Assembly: GCF_003350545.1 (NCBI RefSeq)
Contig: NZ_QQBA01000011.1
Location: forward strand, 1-64,000
DNA length: 64,000 nt
Reading direction: 5' to 3'
Source: Flavobacterium glaciei
GTDB lineage: Bacteria; Bacteroidota; Bacteroidia; Flavobacteriales; Flavobacteriaceae
Below the pieces are notes generated by a model. That model worked only from the letters and a program-made list of their open reading frames with translations. It was not told where the DNA came from and ran no database searches. Every line of letters starts with the position of its first letter. The stretch's first letter is position 1. The translations under genes and the position numbers were made by a program. Positions 42,849 through 51,636 of this stretch are shown here, in pieces.

Positions 42849-44228
42849 TTAAAGATAAATTTGTAGTTGTACTACGAAGTCTCCTAATGATTCTGAGCGG
42901 TTTGATAGTGAGGTGTATACAGGTCTAGTTGAATATTGTGCCGTTATTTTGGCATGGTGACCATCTAAGAAAAAGTTTGATCCTATATCAAATTGTGTAC
43001 TTGACTGTGTTAAAGCATCAAAATCTTTGTAAGTAACAGCACCAAAGGGTTGGATTCTTACTTTTGGTTTTGCCTCTTTATTAGGCAATAAAATACCCGC
43101 TTGTGTGTACCAAATATTTCCAGAACCAATCGTTGGCTGTGCATTTCCGGCTCCCGCTATAGCTCTACTACCTGTAAAATTTGGATCTACTGAGCCAATA
43201 TTCATAATTCCAACATTACGCAAGTAATTAGGGCCAAAATCATAATCATAAAGTACACTGTATCCCGTAAAGGCCATTTTGTTTTCTTTTTTTCCAATAG
43301 GCATATCAAGAAATACATCGGCAGAGAAAAGTTTGATATCATGTTTGTTGATAGTACTGTTTACAGAAGTTTTTGTGGCATCTGGCGCAGTGTAAAAACC
43401 AGCTCCAATGTTGAATACTTTTTTAGTTCCTAAATAGCTACCTACTTTAAAAGGCAATACATTGGCTTCTTGATCTAAAAACTGGTATTCTAAATAACCA
43501 GCCTTAGACCATTTTGTCACACCACTGTTGTCTACAGCTACGGCATTCGATGCAGTCGTGGTGTTTGTAGGTGTTAAGTTGGTAGCATAAGGTTTGTTGT
43601 AACTCAAGCGGTATTCTAGTTTGCCATATTTTCCTTTAGCAAATAAACCTACTTGTCTGGCAAACTGATCAGAGTTTTCAATTAGTGGCCAGTTAAAAAT
43701 TGGTGCGTCTATGGTTAAGAAGTTTAGCGTTGAAGCCATTGTTAGTCTAGACAATCCCATGTAATAGTGCAATCCAGCACCAAGGGTAAAACTAAATTTT
43801 TTGTCTTTTTCTGGCAATACAACTGCATATTCATTCCATGCGTCATGAAAGAATAAACCAGGTTTTTTTCCGGCACCGTAGCCACCAGTACCTGAGGTTC
43901 CTGCTGCGCCACCGTTAATAAAAGTTTGGTTGTTGATCCCAAAATGGGTTAAGATCATGTATCTTTTGGATACTTGAGCATAAGCTAAAAAACGCAAACG
44001 TCTGTTACCAATGTCGGTAGCAGTTGATGTTGGTTCTCCTCCAATCATGGTTCCAGGATTCATTTCGGAAGAACGCATCCAGATTTGATTCCAAGCAATC
44101 ACACGCATGAACTTGGAGCCGTCTTCGTTCAGGTTAAATTTTAGTCCTGCAGCATAATCTGTTGAGCCTTGAGAAAAGCCCTGCAGAGTCAGTAAGAGGA
44201 CTGAAGCTGTAAAAAATATTTTTTTCAT
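42849..44228 (-). CDS. Outer-membrane porin-like beta-barrel
   Basis: A 459-residue protein with a signal peptide (LLLTLQGFSQ) and alternating amphipathic strands throughout, ending in a strand QLQIYL typical of barrel closure. Conserved-looking parts include the N-terminal LKFNLNEDGSKFMRVIAWNQIWMRSSEMNPG and aromatic girdles. It resembles uncharacterised flavobacterial porins encoded with MFS transporters. The MFS gene follows 22 bp downstream, so the two should form an outer/inner membrane uptake pair. The permeating solute is not known. Confidence 0.8.
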   Translation of the reverse strand: MKKIFFTASVLLLTLQGFSQGSTDYAAGLKFNLNEDGSKFMRVIAWNQIWMRSSEMNPGTMIGGEPTSTATDIGNRRLRFLAYAQVSKRYMILTHFGINNQTFINGGAAGTSGTGGYGAGKKPGLFFHDAWNEYAVVLPEKDKKFSFTLGAGLHYYMGLSRLTMASTLNFLTIDAPIFNWPLIENSDQFARQVGLFAKGKYGKLEYRLSYNKPYATNLTPTNTTTASNAVAVDNSGVTKWSKAGYLEYQFLDQEANVLPFKVGSYLGTKKVFNIGAGFYTAPDATKTSVNSTINKHDIKLFSADVFLDMPIGKKENKMAFTGYSVLYDYDFGPNYLRNVGIMNIGSVDPNFTGSRAIAGAGNAQPTIGSGNIWYTQAGILLPNKEAKPKVRIQPFGAVTYKDFDALTQSSTQFDIGSNFFLDGHHAKITAQYSTRPVYTSLSNRSESLGDFVVQLQIYL

Positions 44229-44329
44229 AAATAGGAATTGGTTAGTAAATGGTTGGTTAATAAAGTGCCAAATTCTATTATTTTATTCTGAAAAAAAATT
44301 TTGATATATTTATGTGTAAACTAGTATAG

Positions 44330-44749
44330 TTAATCTTTGAAACGTTCCCATTTTATCAACATAAACTTATCTCCAAGTTCAGTTATTATCATTCCTGCTC
44401 CTGATAATAAATGTTTGTTTTTTAGATATTCGATTAGTTCTATATGATTGAAAATCTTATAGGTAGGATGGTAATTAGCATGGGAAGGTTTTTTGATATT
44501 GTAGCTCTTCACCCAATTGCTTACCGTGACATGAGAAACCCCAATGATACGCTCTATTTCACGAAAACTCAAACCTTCGAGATAAAGTTGTAATGCTTTA
44601 GAAACATAGTAATCATCGATTTTTTTGCCTATTTTATTAACGGTAAAAAAATAATTACATTTTTTACATAAGTACCTTTGTTTGCTATTGATTATACCAC
44701 TTTTTATGATGTGGTTGCTCTGGCATTTCGGGCAGGTTAAAATCTCCAT
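44330..44749 (-). CDS. Zinc-ribbon/HTH protein resembling an IS1 InsA DNA-binding half
   Basis: A protein of about 139 residues; the ATG at 44749 (MEILTCPKCQ) is chosen over 44785 because it places the first motif at the N-terminus. A zinc ribbon is formed by Cys6/Cys9 and Cys28/Cys31 (CPKC...CKKC). An HTH follows at about 55-85 (LEGLSFREIERIIGVSHVTVSNWVKSY). Both match the N-terminal DNA-binding part of IS1/IS1595-type transposases. No DDE catalytic domain follows and no inverted repeats or target duplications flank it; the last 55 residues are a different, conserved-looking tail. It may be a domesticated regulator of the porin-MFS genes that lie 100 bp downstream. It could also be an IS remnant. 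Confidence 0.8.
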   Translation of the reverse strand: MEILTCPKCQSNHIIKSGIINSKQRYLCKKCNYFFTVNKIGKKIDDYYVSKALQLYLEGLSFREIERIIGVSHVTVSNWVKSYNIKKPSHANYHPTYKIFNHIELIEYLKNKHLLSGAGMIITELGDKFMLIKWERFKD

Positions 44750-44865
44750 ATATATAAATTTTGCATAAATATAGTAATTTAGCAATTATTGTTGTTTGAA
44801 TTTCGCAAAAATTGTAGAAAATAAATACGAACCCTTTATTTTTGTTGAGTTATTGATGAGTTTTT

Positions 44866-44891
44866 AATAACATAAAGTACTTTATGTTATT
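44866..44891. repeat. 26-bp perfect palindrome
   Basis: The half-site AATAACATAAAGT (44866-44878) is mirrored without a spacer by ACTTTATGTTATT (44879-44891). Five T residues precede it on the left and T-rich sequence follows on the right. A loop of only a few bases would be needed for a hairpin, so it may serve as an operator for a dimeric protein or as a bidirectional terminator. It lies about 117 bp upstream of the zinc-ribbon/HTH start codon. Confidence 0.65.
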
Positions 44892-45090
44892 TTTTTTATT
44901 TAATGTATTCTAGGAGGAACTGATAAATTCATTTTTTCTAAAAATATCCAGAACTAAACTTTTTTTTGCACAACAGAAATAGTCTGGGGAGTTAGTGGCG
45001 ATTTAAAGTCAGAAATTTCGAGTGTATTTTTGATGTAAATCTCTGATTGGGAAGAAGTAGAGTGTTTCAAAAAAGCATAAAAACAAAAAA

Positions 45091-45110
45091 CCCGAATATT
45101 TCTATTCGGG
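45091..45110 (-). terminator. Terminator of tRNA-Phe
   Basis: CCCGAATA (45091-45098) and TATTCGGG (45103-45110) form an 8-bp stem with a four-base loop. On the minus strand a run of six T residues follows. It starts 6 nt after the tRNA 3' end. Confidence 0.85.
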
Positions 45111-45115
45111 TTTTG

Positions 45116-45188
45116 TGGTACCTCCAGGGATCGAACCAGGGACACATGGATTTTCAGTCCATTGCTCTACCATCTGAGCTAAGGTACC
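45116..45188 (-). tRNA. tRNA-Phe (GAA)
   Basis: A 73-nt gene read on the minus strand folds into a full cloverleaf: acceptor stem GGTACCT with its partner, D arm GCTC...GAGC, anticodon stem ATGGA/TCCAT with loop CTGAAAA giving anticodon GAA (Phe), and T arm with GGTTCGATCC. The discriminator is A and the CCA end is not fully encoded. A consensus promoter lies just upstream and a terminator just downstream, so it is a single-gene unit. Confidence 0.97.
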
Positions 45189-45203
45189 GTGCTAATGCGG
45201 GTG

Positions 45204-45233
45204 CAAATATAGAATGATTTTTAGTTTATCCAA
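45204..45233 (-). promoter_or_regulatory. Consensus promoter of tRNA-Phe
   Basis: On the minus strand TTG (45231-45233) is followed after exactly 19 nt by TATATTTG (45204-45211), a full match to the Bacteroidetes -33/-7 pattern. The -7 box ends 16 nt before the mature tRNA 5' end. Confidence 0.75.
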
Positions 45234-45286
45234 AACATTTTTTAAAAAAAATCAATTCGTACCTTCGCAACATCAAAAACCAAATT

Positions 45287-46021
45287 ATGATTTTAGTTGT
45301 CGATGTTGGAAATACCAGAATTAAAGCGGCTGTCTTTGAGGATGCTACCCTTTTTGAGATTTTTGTTTTTTCTAAAATAGAACTTCAAAAAAATATTAAA
45401 AATATTTTAAAAAATTTTGAAAAAATAACTGATTTGGTCGTTTCATCTGTTGGGGACGTCGAAAAACAGTCGTTTTTAGATTACAACAACGTTTTGAATG
45501 TGCATTTTCTATCACATGAAGATTCTTTCCCTTTTTATAATAGGTATTCAACTCCTAAAACTTTAGGTATTGACCGAATGGTTTTGGCTGCAGGAGCCAC
45601 GCTTGTGTTTCCCAATCAAAATCGATTGGTTATAGATGCGGGAACTTGTGTTACTTATGATTTTGTTGATGAGAAAAATAATTATTTAGGCGGAGCGATA
45701 GCGCCAGGATTGCGATTGCGCTATGAAGCATTGCATAATTTTACGGCTAAACTTCCTTTGTTGTCATTAGAAAGTCCAAAAGATTTAATAGGGACATCTA
45801 CTGCTGAATCGATTCATTCAGGTGTAGTAAACGGTTTCGTCTATGAGATCGACGGTTTTATCGATGAATATAAAGCAAGATATTCAAATTTTATAATAAT
45901 TTTAACGGGTGGCGATACAGATTTTTTGGCTAAACGATTAAAAAATACCATATTTGCCAATTCAAATTTTCTTCTGGAGAGTTTGAATCAAACATTTCAA
46001 TATAAAATCAAAAATGATTAA
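45287..46021 (+). CDS. coaX: Type III pantothenate kinase
   Basis: A 244-residue enzyme that phosphorylates pantothenate, the first step of coenzyme A synthesis. The ATP-binding opening VVDVGNTRIKAAVF (Asp6 conserved), LGIDRMVLAAGA, and VIDAGTCVTYDFV followed by GGAIAPGLRLRYEALHNFTAKLP are the ASKHA-type CoaX signatures. The family requires a monovalent cation and does not respond to CoA feedback. Its stop overlaps the start of the next gene by 8 bp, which suggests translational coupling with an outer-membrane protein gene. Confidence 0.96.
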   Translation: MILVVDVGNTRIKAAVFEDATLFEIFVFSKIELQKNIKNILKNFEKITDLVVSSVGDVEKQSFLDYNNVLNVHFLSHEDSFPFYNRYSTPKTLGIDRMVLAAGATLVFPNQNRLVIDAGTCVTYDFVDEKNNYLGGAIAPGLRLRYEALHNFTAKLPLLSLESPKDLIGTSTAESIHSGVVNGFVYEIDGFIDEYKARYSNFIIILTGGDTDFLAKRLKNTIFANSNFLLESLNQTFQYKIKND

Positions 46022-47264
46022 AAAAATTATAATAAGCGTATGTTTGCTTTTATCATTAGTGTCTTTTGCTCAAGAAGGAACATCTTCTCCATATTCTTTT
46101 TACGGAATTGGGAATGTAAGATTTAAAGGTACGCATGAAAACCGCTCTATGGCAGGATTGGCAGTTGAACAAGACAGTATACACATTAACTTACAAAATC
46201 CAGCCAGTTATGCAAGTCTTAAATTAACTACTTTTACTTTAGGAGGAACTTATGCCACAACAACTCTAAAAAATAATTCTGAATCAGCTAATACCACTAG
46301 AACTACATTAGATTACCTAGCTGTTGGTTTGCCTTTGGGTAAGTTTGGTTTGGGTTTTGGATTGATTCCATATTCTTCTGTTGGATATAAAATTGAATCT
46401 ATTTCAGAAACTGGTACTGAAAACAATAAGCGTTTTAATGGTACGGGTGGTTTGAATAAAGCTTTTTTAGGTATTGGATATAAAATCGCTCCTAACTTCA
46501 ACATTGGTGCTGATGTAAATTATAACTTTGGGAAAATTGAAACCAATAATCTGGAATTTATTACCGGGGTTCCTGTTGGGACACGCGAATTGAATTCAGC
46601 GGATTTATCTGGGGTTAATTTTAATCTTGGAATGATGTATCAAACCAAAATCTATAAAAAAATAACGCTTTTTAGTAGTTTAACATATTCATTAGAAAGT
46701 TCTTTAACATCTAAGAATAGTCGAAATATTTCAACGGTAATCTATAATTCAAATTTTGATTTAGCTGTAGTTGATGCGCTTGATGATGTTAATACTCAGG
46801 TAAACTTAGCAATGCCTAGCAAAGTATCGTTAAGTGGGGGAATAGGAGAAATTAAAAAATGGCTTCTTGGTGGTAATGTTTCTTTCGGTAAAACTTCGGG
46901 TCAGGCAAATGAATATAATGATGCATCCAATGTTGTTTATGGGAAATATGGTAGTGTGAGTTTAGGAGGGTATTACATTCCTAATTACAATTCGTTTTCT
47001 AGTTATGCAAAAAGAATTGTATACAGAGCGGGTCTTAAATATGAAAAAACAGGATTGGTTATCAACTCTGAATCTATAAATGACATGGGATTAACTTTTG
47101 GTCTTGGTCTTCCTATAACAGGTAGTTTTTCAAATGTAAATTTTGGTTTCGAATTAGGGAAAAAAGGAACTACAAAAGCAAATCTTGTTCAAGAGAATTA
47201 TGCAAATGTAAGTGTGAGTTTTTCACTTAATGACAAATGGTTTGAAAAACGAAAATTCAACTAA
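46014..47264 (+). CDS. Outer-membrane beta-barrel protein, FadL-like pattern
   Basis: A 416-residue protein with signal peptide (LLLSLVSFAQ). The mature N-terminus (GTSSPYSFYGIGNVRFKGTHENRSMAGLAVE...NLQNPASYASL) is a pattern common in flavobacterial outer-membrane proteins of the FadL/PorV-like superfamily, followed by many amphipathic strands. No substrate is known. It overlaps coaX by 8 bp and precedes lptC by 47 bp, in a core envelope operon. Confidence 0.75.
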   Translation: MIKKIIISVCLLLSLVSFAQEGTSSPYSFYGIGNVRFKGTHENRSMAGLAVEQDSIHINLQNPASYASLKLTTFTLGGTYATTTLKNNSESANTTRTTLDYLAVGLPLGKFGLGFGLIPYSSVGYKIESISETGTENNKRFNGTGGLNKAFLGIGYKIAPNFNIGADVNYNFGKIETNNLEFITGVPVGTRELNSADLSGVNFNLGMMYQTKIYKKITLFSSLTYSLESSLTSKNSRNISTVIYNSNFDLAVVDALDDVNTQVNLAMPSKVSLSGGIGEIKKWLLGGNVSFGKTSGQANEYNDASNVVYGKYGSVSLGGYYIPNYNSFSSYAKRIVYRAGLKYEKTGLVINSESINDMGLTFGLGLPITGSFSNVNFGFELGKKGTTKANLVQENYANVSVSFSLNDKWFEKRKFN

Positions 47265-47311
47265 CAACAAGAATTGGTAGTAATGCCAAAAGTCTTGGCC
47301 AAGTTCAGCGT

Positions 47312-47866
47312 ATGACTTTAGTCAAAAATCAATATCTTAGATCAGTCGTCACAGTTTTTGCTGTGACACTGTTTTTTGGTTGCGAAAGTAATTTCAAGGA
47401 AATTCAAAAGATTAATTTTTCGGAATTTATTCCTAGTAGTAGTACTGATATAGTAAATGTGAAATATACTGATTCAGGGCGAATTACTGCAACTCTTGTA
47501 AGCACTAAAATGCTTGATTATTCTAGTGTTGAATTTCCTTTTACTGAATTTCCAAAAGGAATTGATGTTACTTTGTACGATAAAAAAGCTAAGAAAACAT
47601 TTATAAAGTCTAATTATGCTATTTCGTATAAAGGCACAAGTATTATTGATTTACAGGGAAAAGTAAAGATCTTTACGGAAGATGGTAAGACTTTAGAAAC
47701 CGAACAATTGTATTTTGATCAAAAAAATGAATGGTTTTTTACAGAAAGAAAATTTAAGTTAACAGATCCCAAAGGAACTTCTAATGGACAAGGAATCGAT
47801 TTTAGTAAAGATTTCAAAGTGATTAATTCTCAAAAAATAACTGGCGAAATAGAATCTGCCGATTAA
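47312..47866 (+). CDS. lptC: LptC, LPS export ABC transporter periplasmic component
   Basis: A 184-residue lipoprotein-type protein: residues 1-24 form a signal with FFGC (Cys24), then a beta-jellyroll of the OstA/LptC type (DIVNVKYTDSGRITATLVSTKML...FPKGIDVTLYD...LQGKVKIFTEDGKTLETEQLYFDQKNEWFF). LptC bridges the inner-membrane LptBFG complex and LptA during lipopolysaccharide transport. Enterobacterial LptC is held by a transmembrane helix; here a lipid anchor is predicted instead. It lies in an envelope operon between an outer-membrane protein gene and two membrane-protein genes. Confidence 0.85.
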   Translation: MTLVKNQYLRSVVTVFAVTLFFGCESNFKEIQKINFSEFIPSSSTDIVNVKYTDSGRITATLVSTKMLDYSSVEFPFTEFPKGIDVTLYDKKAKKTFIKSNYAISYKGTSIIDLQGKVKIFTEDGKTLETEQLYFDQKNEWFFTERKFKLTDPKGTSNGQGIDFSKDFKVINSQKITGEIESAD

Positions 47867-47878
47867 TATAGATATGTT

Positions 47879-48073
47879 ATGAATTACCTAAAATACACAC
47901 AATACGTTTACCTTGTTTTTGGCGCCTATTTTATTTATGATGGTTTTACTAAATTAAACGAGCCCCAAGGAACGTTTTGGTTAAGCTTTATGATTGCAGG
48001 ATTGGCTATTTTCATGTTTTTCTTTAGAAGAAAATTTGCTAGAAAATTTGATGATCGAAACAAAAAATCCTAA
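47879..48073 (+). CDS. Small two-helix membrane protein
   Basis: A 64-residue protein with two hydrophobic helices (about 7-25 and 33-52) and a strongly basic tail (FFRRKFARKFDDRNKKS), which by the positive-inside rule puts the C-terminus in the cytoplasm. It sits 12 bp after lptC and 3 bp before the CNNM/CBS gene, so it is clearly translated within the operon. I do not recognise the family. Confidence 0.75.
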   Translation: MNYLKYTQYVYLVFGAYFIYDGFTKLNEPQGTFWLSFMIAGLAIFMFFFRRKFARKFDDRNKKS

Positions 48074-48076
48074 TTA

Positions 48077-49336
48077 ATGGAAATTAGTATTATCATATTG
48101 TGTCTAATACTAAGTGCTTTTTTTTCAGGAATGGAGATAGCCTTTGTCTCATCAAATAAAATTTATCTTGAGATAGAAAAAAAACAAGATAATTTCGTTT
48201 CAAAAATACTTACTAAACTTACTGAAAAACCAACTAATTTTATAGTAACCATGCTTATTGGAAATACTATAGCGATGGTGGTTTATGGTTTTTTTATGGG
48301 CGAATTGTTATTGCGCTGGCTTGCGACTTTAGAGTATCATTTGTCAGATTGGTTCAGTTTAGTGCTTCAAATTCTGGTGTCGACACTAATTATACTAGTT
48401 ACCGCCGAGTTTCTTCCTAAAGTTTTTTTTCAAATTTATGCCAATTCCTTAATTAAGATTTTTGCTGTTCCGGCATATATTTTTTATCGGTTTTTCTATT
48501 TTATTTCTACCTTTTTTATTGGGATTTCTGATTTTATTTTAAAGAAATTCTTCAAAACAGAAGGTGATACTATCCAGTTGTATTTTAGTAAAATAGAACT
48601 TGGGAATTACATTACGGAACAAATGAGTAGTGTAGAGGATAATGAAACGGTAGATTCTGAAATACTCATGTTTCAAAACGCCTTAGAATTTTCAGGTGTC
48701 AAAGCTAGAGATGTTATGAGTCCAAGAACCGAAATTATAGCGGTTGATGTATATGATTCAATAGAAAATTTGAAGCAACTATTTATAGAAACAGGTTATT
48801 CTAAAATTGTGGTGTATCAAAATTCACTCGACGATATTATTGGTTATGTCCACTCGTTTGATTTGTTTAAAAAACCAAATAATATCAAGGAAATTGTAAT
48901 TTCTGTTGAGTTTGTTCCAGAAACAATATTCATTAAAGACGCCATGAATTTGCTTACTAAAAAACGAAAAAGTGTTGCGGTAGTATTAGATGAATATGGA
49001 GGAACCTCGGGAATTATTACTATCGAAGATATTGTAGAAGAGCTTTTTGGAGAGATTGAAGACGAGCACGATTCAGACGAAGAATTAATAGAAAAAGAGT
49101 TGGGAGATGGAGTTTTTGTTTTTTCAACTCGTTTTGATGTACAATACTTAAACGACACCTATAAATTGGCAATTCCAGAGAGTGATTCTTATGGAACCCT
49201 TGGTGGTTTTATTGTGGATTTTACAAAGGAAATCCCTCAAATAGGGGAGGCAATTACCATAGGCAGCTATCATTTTATTATAGAAGAAGCCACAAATAAG
49301 AAAATAGAATTAGTAAAAATGACTGTGCTAGAGTAA
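48077..49336 (+). CDS. CNNM/CBS-domain hemolysin-type membrane protein
   Basis: A 419-residue inner-membrane protein. A DUF21/CNNM module with about four helices (1-180) is followed by two CBS domains (about 205-335; ARDVMSPRTEIIAVD and LDEYGGTSGIITIEDIVEELFGEI are hallmark segments) and a C-terminal CorC/HlyC transporter-associated domain (about 345-415). Such proteins are linked to Mg2+/Co2+ homeostasis despite the hemolysin label. GldE of gliding motility has the same build, but its usual neighbours are absent, so I do not use that name. It follows the 64-residue gene by 3 bp. Confidence 0.9.
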   Translation: MEISIIILCLILSAFFSGMEIAFVSSNKIYLEIEKKQDNFVSKILTKLTEKPTNFIVTMLIGNTIAMVVYGFFMGELLLRWLATLEYHLSDWFSLVLQILVSTLIILVTAEFLPKVFFQIYANSLIKIFAVPAYIFYRFFYFISTFFIGISDFILKKFFKTEGDTIQLYFSKIELGNYITEQMSSVEDNETVDSEILMFQNALEFSGVKARDVMSPRTEIIAVDVYDSIENLKQLFIETGYSKIVVYQNSLDDIIGYVHSFDLFKKPNNIKEIVISVEFVPETIFIKDAMNLLTKKRKSVAVVLDEYGGTSGIITIEDIVEELFGEIEDEHDSDEELIEKELGDGVFVFSTRFDVQYLNDTYKLAIPESDSYGTLGGFIVDFTKEIPQIGEAITIGSYHFIIEEATNKKIELVKMTVLE

Positions 49337-49444
49337 TTTTTTTTGTGAAAAAAAAAATTCTTGCAAAATAAAACGCTACTAGTATAATTATTAATTAGAT
49401 AATTGTATTTTCGCAAACTGAATATAAAAATTAACAACAATAAA

Positions 49445-51541
49445 ATGGCAGTTTTACAAAAAATTAGACAACGTTCACTTCTTCTGATACTCGTTATCGG
49501 GTTTTGTTTATTAGCATTTATCATAGGTGATATATTCAATAGCGGTGGTTTCAACAGTACATCAAAAGATGTAGGAAGCATCGATGGAAAAGATATTTCA
49601 TTTGAAGATTTCAGAGTTAAAGTAAGTAATGTTGAAAAAAGTGGACAGGGGATTACGTCTACTGAAGCAGCTAACAGAGTTTGGGAACAAGAAGTTTCTA
49701 TAGCTTTATTGACTTCTGAATTTGAAAAATTAGGACTTAGAGTAGGTGAAAAACACTTATTGGAAGTTTTGAAAGCGGATCAAAATATTGGTGGTAATCC
49801 ATTATTCTTGAATTCTGCTGGTGTTTTTGATGTTGTAAAATTCAAAGAATACTTTAAAGCAAATCCTGCACAAGCTCAATTCCTTAAGGATAGAGAAAAA
49901 GATGCTGATTTGAATGCTAAATACCAAATGTATAACACTTTGATTAAAGCTGCAGTTTATACTACTGAAAGCGAAGGAAAGTTGAAATACGAAATGGAAG
50001 CAAACAAAGTAAACTTTGCTTACGTTGCTGGTTTATATTCTACAATTAAAGACAGTGAAGTAAAAGTTACTGATGCTGAAATTGTTGATTTCATGAAGAA
50101 AAACGAAAAAAAATACAAAGCTGATGAATCACGCGAAGTAGAATATGTTTTGATTGAAGAAAAAGCTTCTGCTGATGATGAATCAGAAATTAAAGCAAAA
50201 ATAAATTCATTGTTGACAGGAAGTGTAGTTTACAACCAAGCTACAGGCAAAAATGATACAGTACCAGGATTTAGAACTACTACAAACACAATTGATTTTG
50301 TAAATTCAAATTCAGATGTGCCTTATGATTCAACTTACATCGCTAAAAAAGATTTGCCAGCTGTAGATGCTGACAAATTATTTAATCTTGCTCCAGGTGC
50401 AGTTTATGGACCATATATGTTCGGGAATTACTACTGTATTTCAAAATCGATGGGAATGAAATCAGGAGTTAATGTTAAAGCTAGTCATATTTTAATTGGT
50501 TACGAAGGAACACAAACTCCTAATCAAAAAGAAAAAAGAACTAAAGAACAAGCTAAAGCTAAAGCAGAAAGTATTTTAGCACAAGTAAATGCCAATCCAG
50601 AAAGTTTCATGATGTTGGCTTTCACAAATTCTGATGATTCTTCAGCGCAACAAGGTGGTGATTTAGGTTATTTTGGTCCAAACCAAATGGTAAAACCTTT
50701 TAATGATTTTGTTTTTGGTAATGGAATTGGTAAAGTTGGTTTAGTTGAAACTGATTTCGGTTTTCATGTTATTAAAATTACAGACAAACAAGACGGAATT
50801 CGTTTGGCTACTGTAGCTCAAAAAATCGAAGCTTCTGAAGCAACTTCTGATAGAATATTTACACAAGCAACTAAATTAGAAATGGATGCTGCTGACAAAG
50901 ATTTTAATAAAGTAGTAAAAGATTTAGGTCTTAAAGTTTCACCTGCTGTTTCTGTAAAAGGAATGGATGAGAATTTTGGAACATTAGGGAACCAGAGATC
51001 AATCGTAAGATGGGCTTTTGAGGATGGTGTGAAAGTTGGAGGAGTAAAAAGATTTGAAGTAGCTAATGTAGGGCACGTAATTGCTAAATTAAAATCTATT
51101 GATAAATCTGGTTTAGTAGCCGTTTCAGTAGTTAGACCTTATGTAGAGCCAATTCTTAAAAATAGGAAAAAAGCGGAACTTATAAAAGCTAAAATGACTG
51201 GTTCTTCACTTGAAGCAATTGCAAAAGCAGTAGGGGTTACAGTACAACAAGCAGTGGGTCTTACAATGGAAAACACCATGTTACCAGGTGTTGGTCAAGA
51301 ACCAAAAGTAGTAGGTAATGCATTTGCATTAGCTGCAAACAAATTGTCTGCTCCAATTGAAGGAAATACTGGAGTTTATGTAGTGAAAAACATGAGTACA
51401 GTAAAAGCACCAGCATTAAAGAGCCATTCTGAATATGTAACTAAATTAAAAGCACAAAGTGCTTCTGATGCAAACAGAGTTATTCCTGCATTGAAAGCTA
51501 ATGCTAAAATTGAAGACAACAGAATAGATTTCAATTACTAA
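49445..51541 (+). CDS. PpiD-like membrane-anchored peptidylprolyl isomerase
   Basis: A protein of about 698 residues; the start at 49445 (MAVLQKIRQRSLLLILVIGFCLLAFIIGDIF) yields one N-terminal transmembrane anchor, as in PpiD. A SurA_N-like region (about 35-200) is followed by a parvulin domain at about 350-460 (NVKASHILIGY...GGDLGYFGPNQMVKPFNDFVF...TDFGFHVIKI) and a long C-terminal SurA/PpiD-like part. It should fold secreted proteins in the periplasm. It ends the envelope operon; a strong hairpin terminator follows 30 nt later. Confidence 0.92.
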   Translation: MAVLQKIRQRSLLLILVIGFCLLAFIIGDIFNSGGFNSTSKDVGSIDGKDISFEDFRVKVSNVEKSGQGITSTEAANRVWEQEVSIALLTSEFEKLGLRVGEKHLLEVLKADQNIGGNPLFLNSAGVFDVVKFKEYFKANPAQAQFLKDREKDADLNAKYQMYNTLIKAAVYTTESEGKLKYEMEANKVNFAYVAGLYSTIKDSEVKVTDAEIVDFMKKNEKKYKADESREVEYVLIEEKASADDESEIKAKINSLLTGSVVYNQATGKNDTVPGFRTTTNTIDFVNSNSDVPYDSTYIAKKDLPAVDADKLFNLAPGAVYGPYMFGNYYCISKSMGMKSGVNVKASHILIGYEGTQTPNQKEKRTKEQAKAKAESILAQVNANPESFMMLAFTNSDDSSAQQGGDLGYFGPNQMVKPFNDFVFGNGIGKVGLVETDFGFHVIKITDKQDGIRLATVAQKIEASEATSDRIFTQATKLEMDAADKDFNKVVKDLGLKVSPAVSVKGMDENFGTLGNQRSIVRWAFEDGVKVGGVKRFEVANVGHVIAKLKSIDKSGLVAVSVVRPYVEPILKNRKKAELIKAKMTGSSLEAIAKAVGVTVQQAVGLTMENTMLPGVGQEPKVVGNAFALAANKLSAPIEGNTGVYVVKNMSTVKAPALKSHSEYVTKLKAQSASDANRVIPALKANAKIEDNRIDFNY

Positions 51542-51570
51542 TTTTCGAATAAGTAATTAGTTTTATAAAA

Positions 51571-51607
51571 AATCCCGATACATGTTGAATGTATCGGGAT
51601 TTTATTT
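51571..51607. terminator. Bidirectional terminator after the isomerase gene
   Basis: AATCCCGATACAT (51571-51583) and ATGTATCGGGATT (51589-51601) form a 13-bp perfect stem with a 5-nt loop. T residues follow on the plus strand; on the minus strand TTTTTTATAAAAC follows. It lies between the convergent isomerase and GHMP kinase genes and can serve both. Confidence 0.9.
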
Positions 51608-51636
51608 TTATTAAGCTTTCTTGGGAATGATAAAGA

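Larger units (their letters stand above)
44750..45115. other. Gene-free stretch between the HTH gene and tRNA-Phe
   Basis: No supportable gene is present. A frame of 63 codons on the minus strand (44954-45145) runs into the tRNA and is not credible. The region holds a 26-bp perfect palindrome at 44866-44891 followed by a T-run, and the tRNA terminator at 45091-45110. The part nearest the HTH gene should carry its promoter, but no TAnnTTTG box is obvious. Confidence 0.6.

Noticed and set aside
44330..44749. Calling the zinc-ribbon/HTH gene a complete insertion sequence
   Set aside because: There is no DDE or IS1 catalytic domain, no terminal inverted repeats and no target duplication around it.
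44954..45145. A 63-codon minus-strand frame
   Set aside because: It starts inside tRNA-Phe and passes through the tRNA terminator, and its product has no recognisable features.
48077..49336. Naming the CNNM/CBS protein GldE
   Set aside because: GldE shares the domain build, but the gliding-locus neighbours I would expect are not present, and an envelope operon surrounds it.
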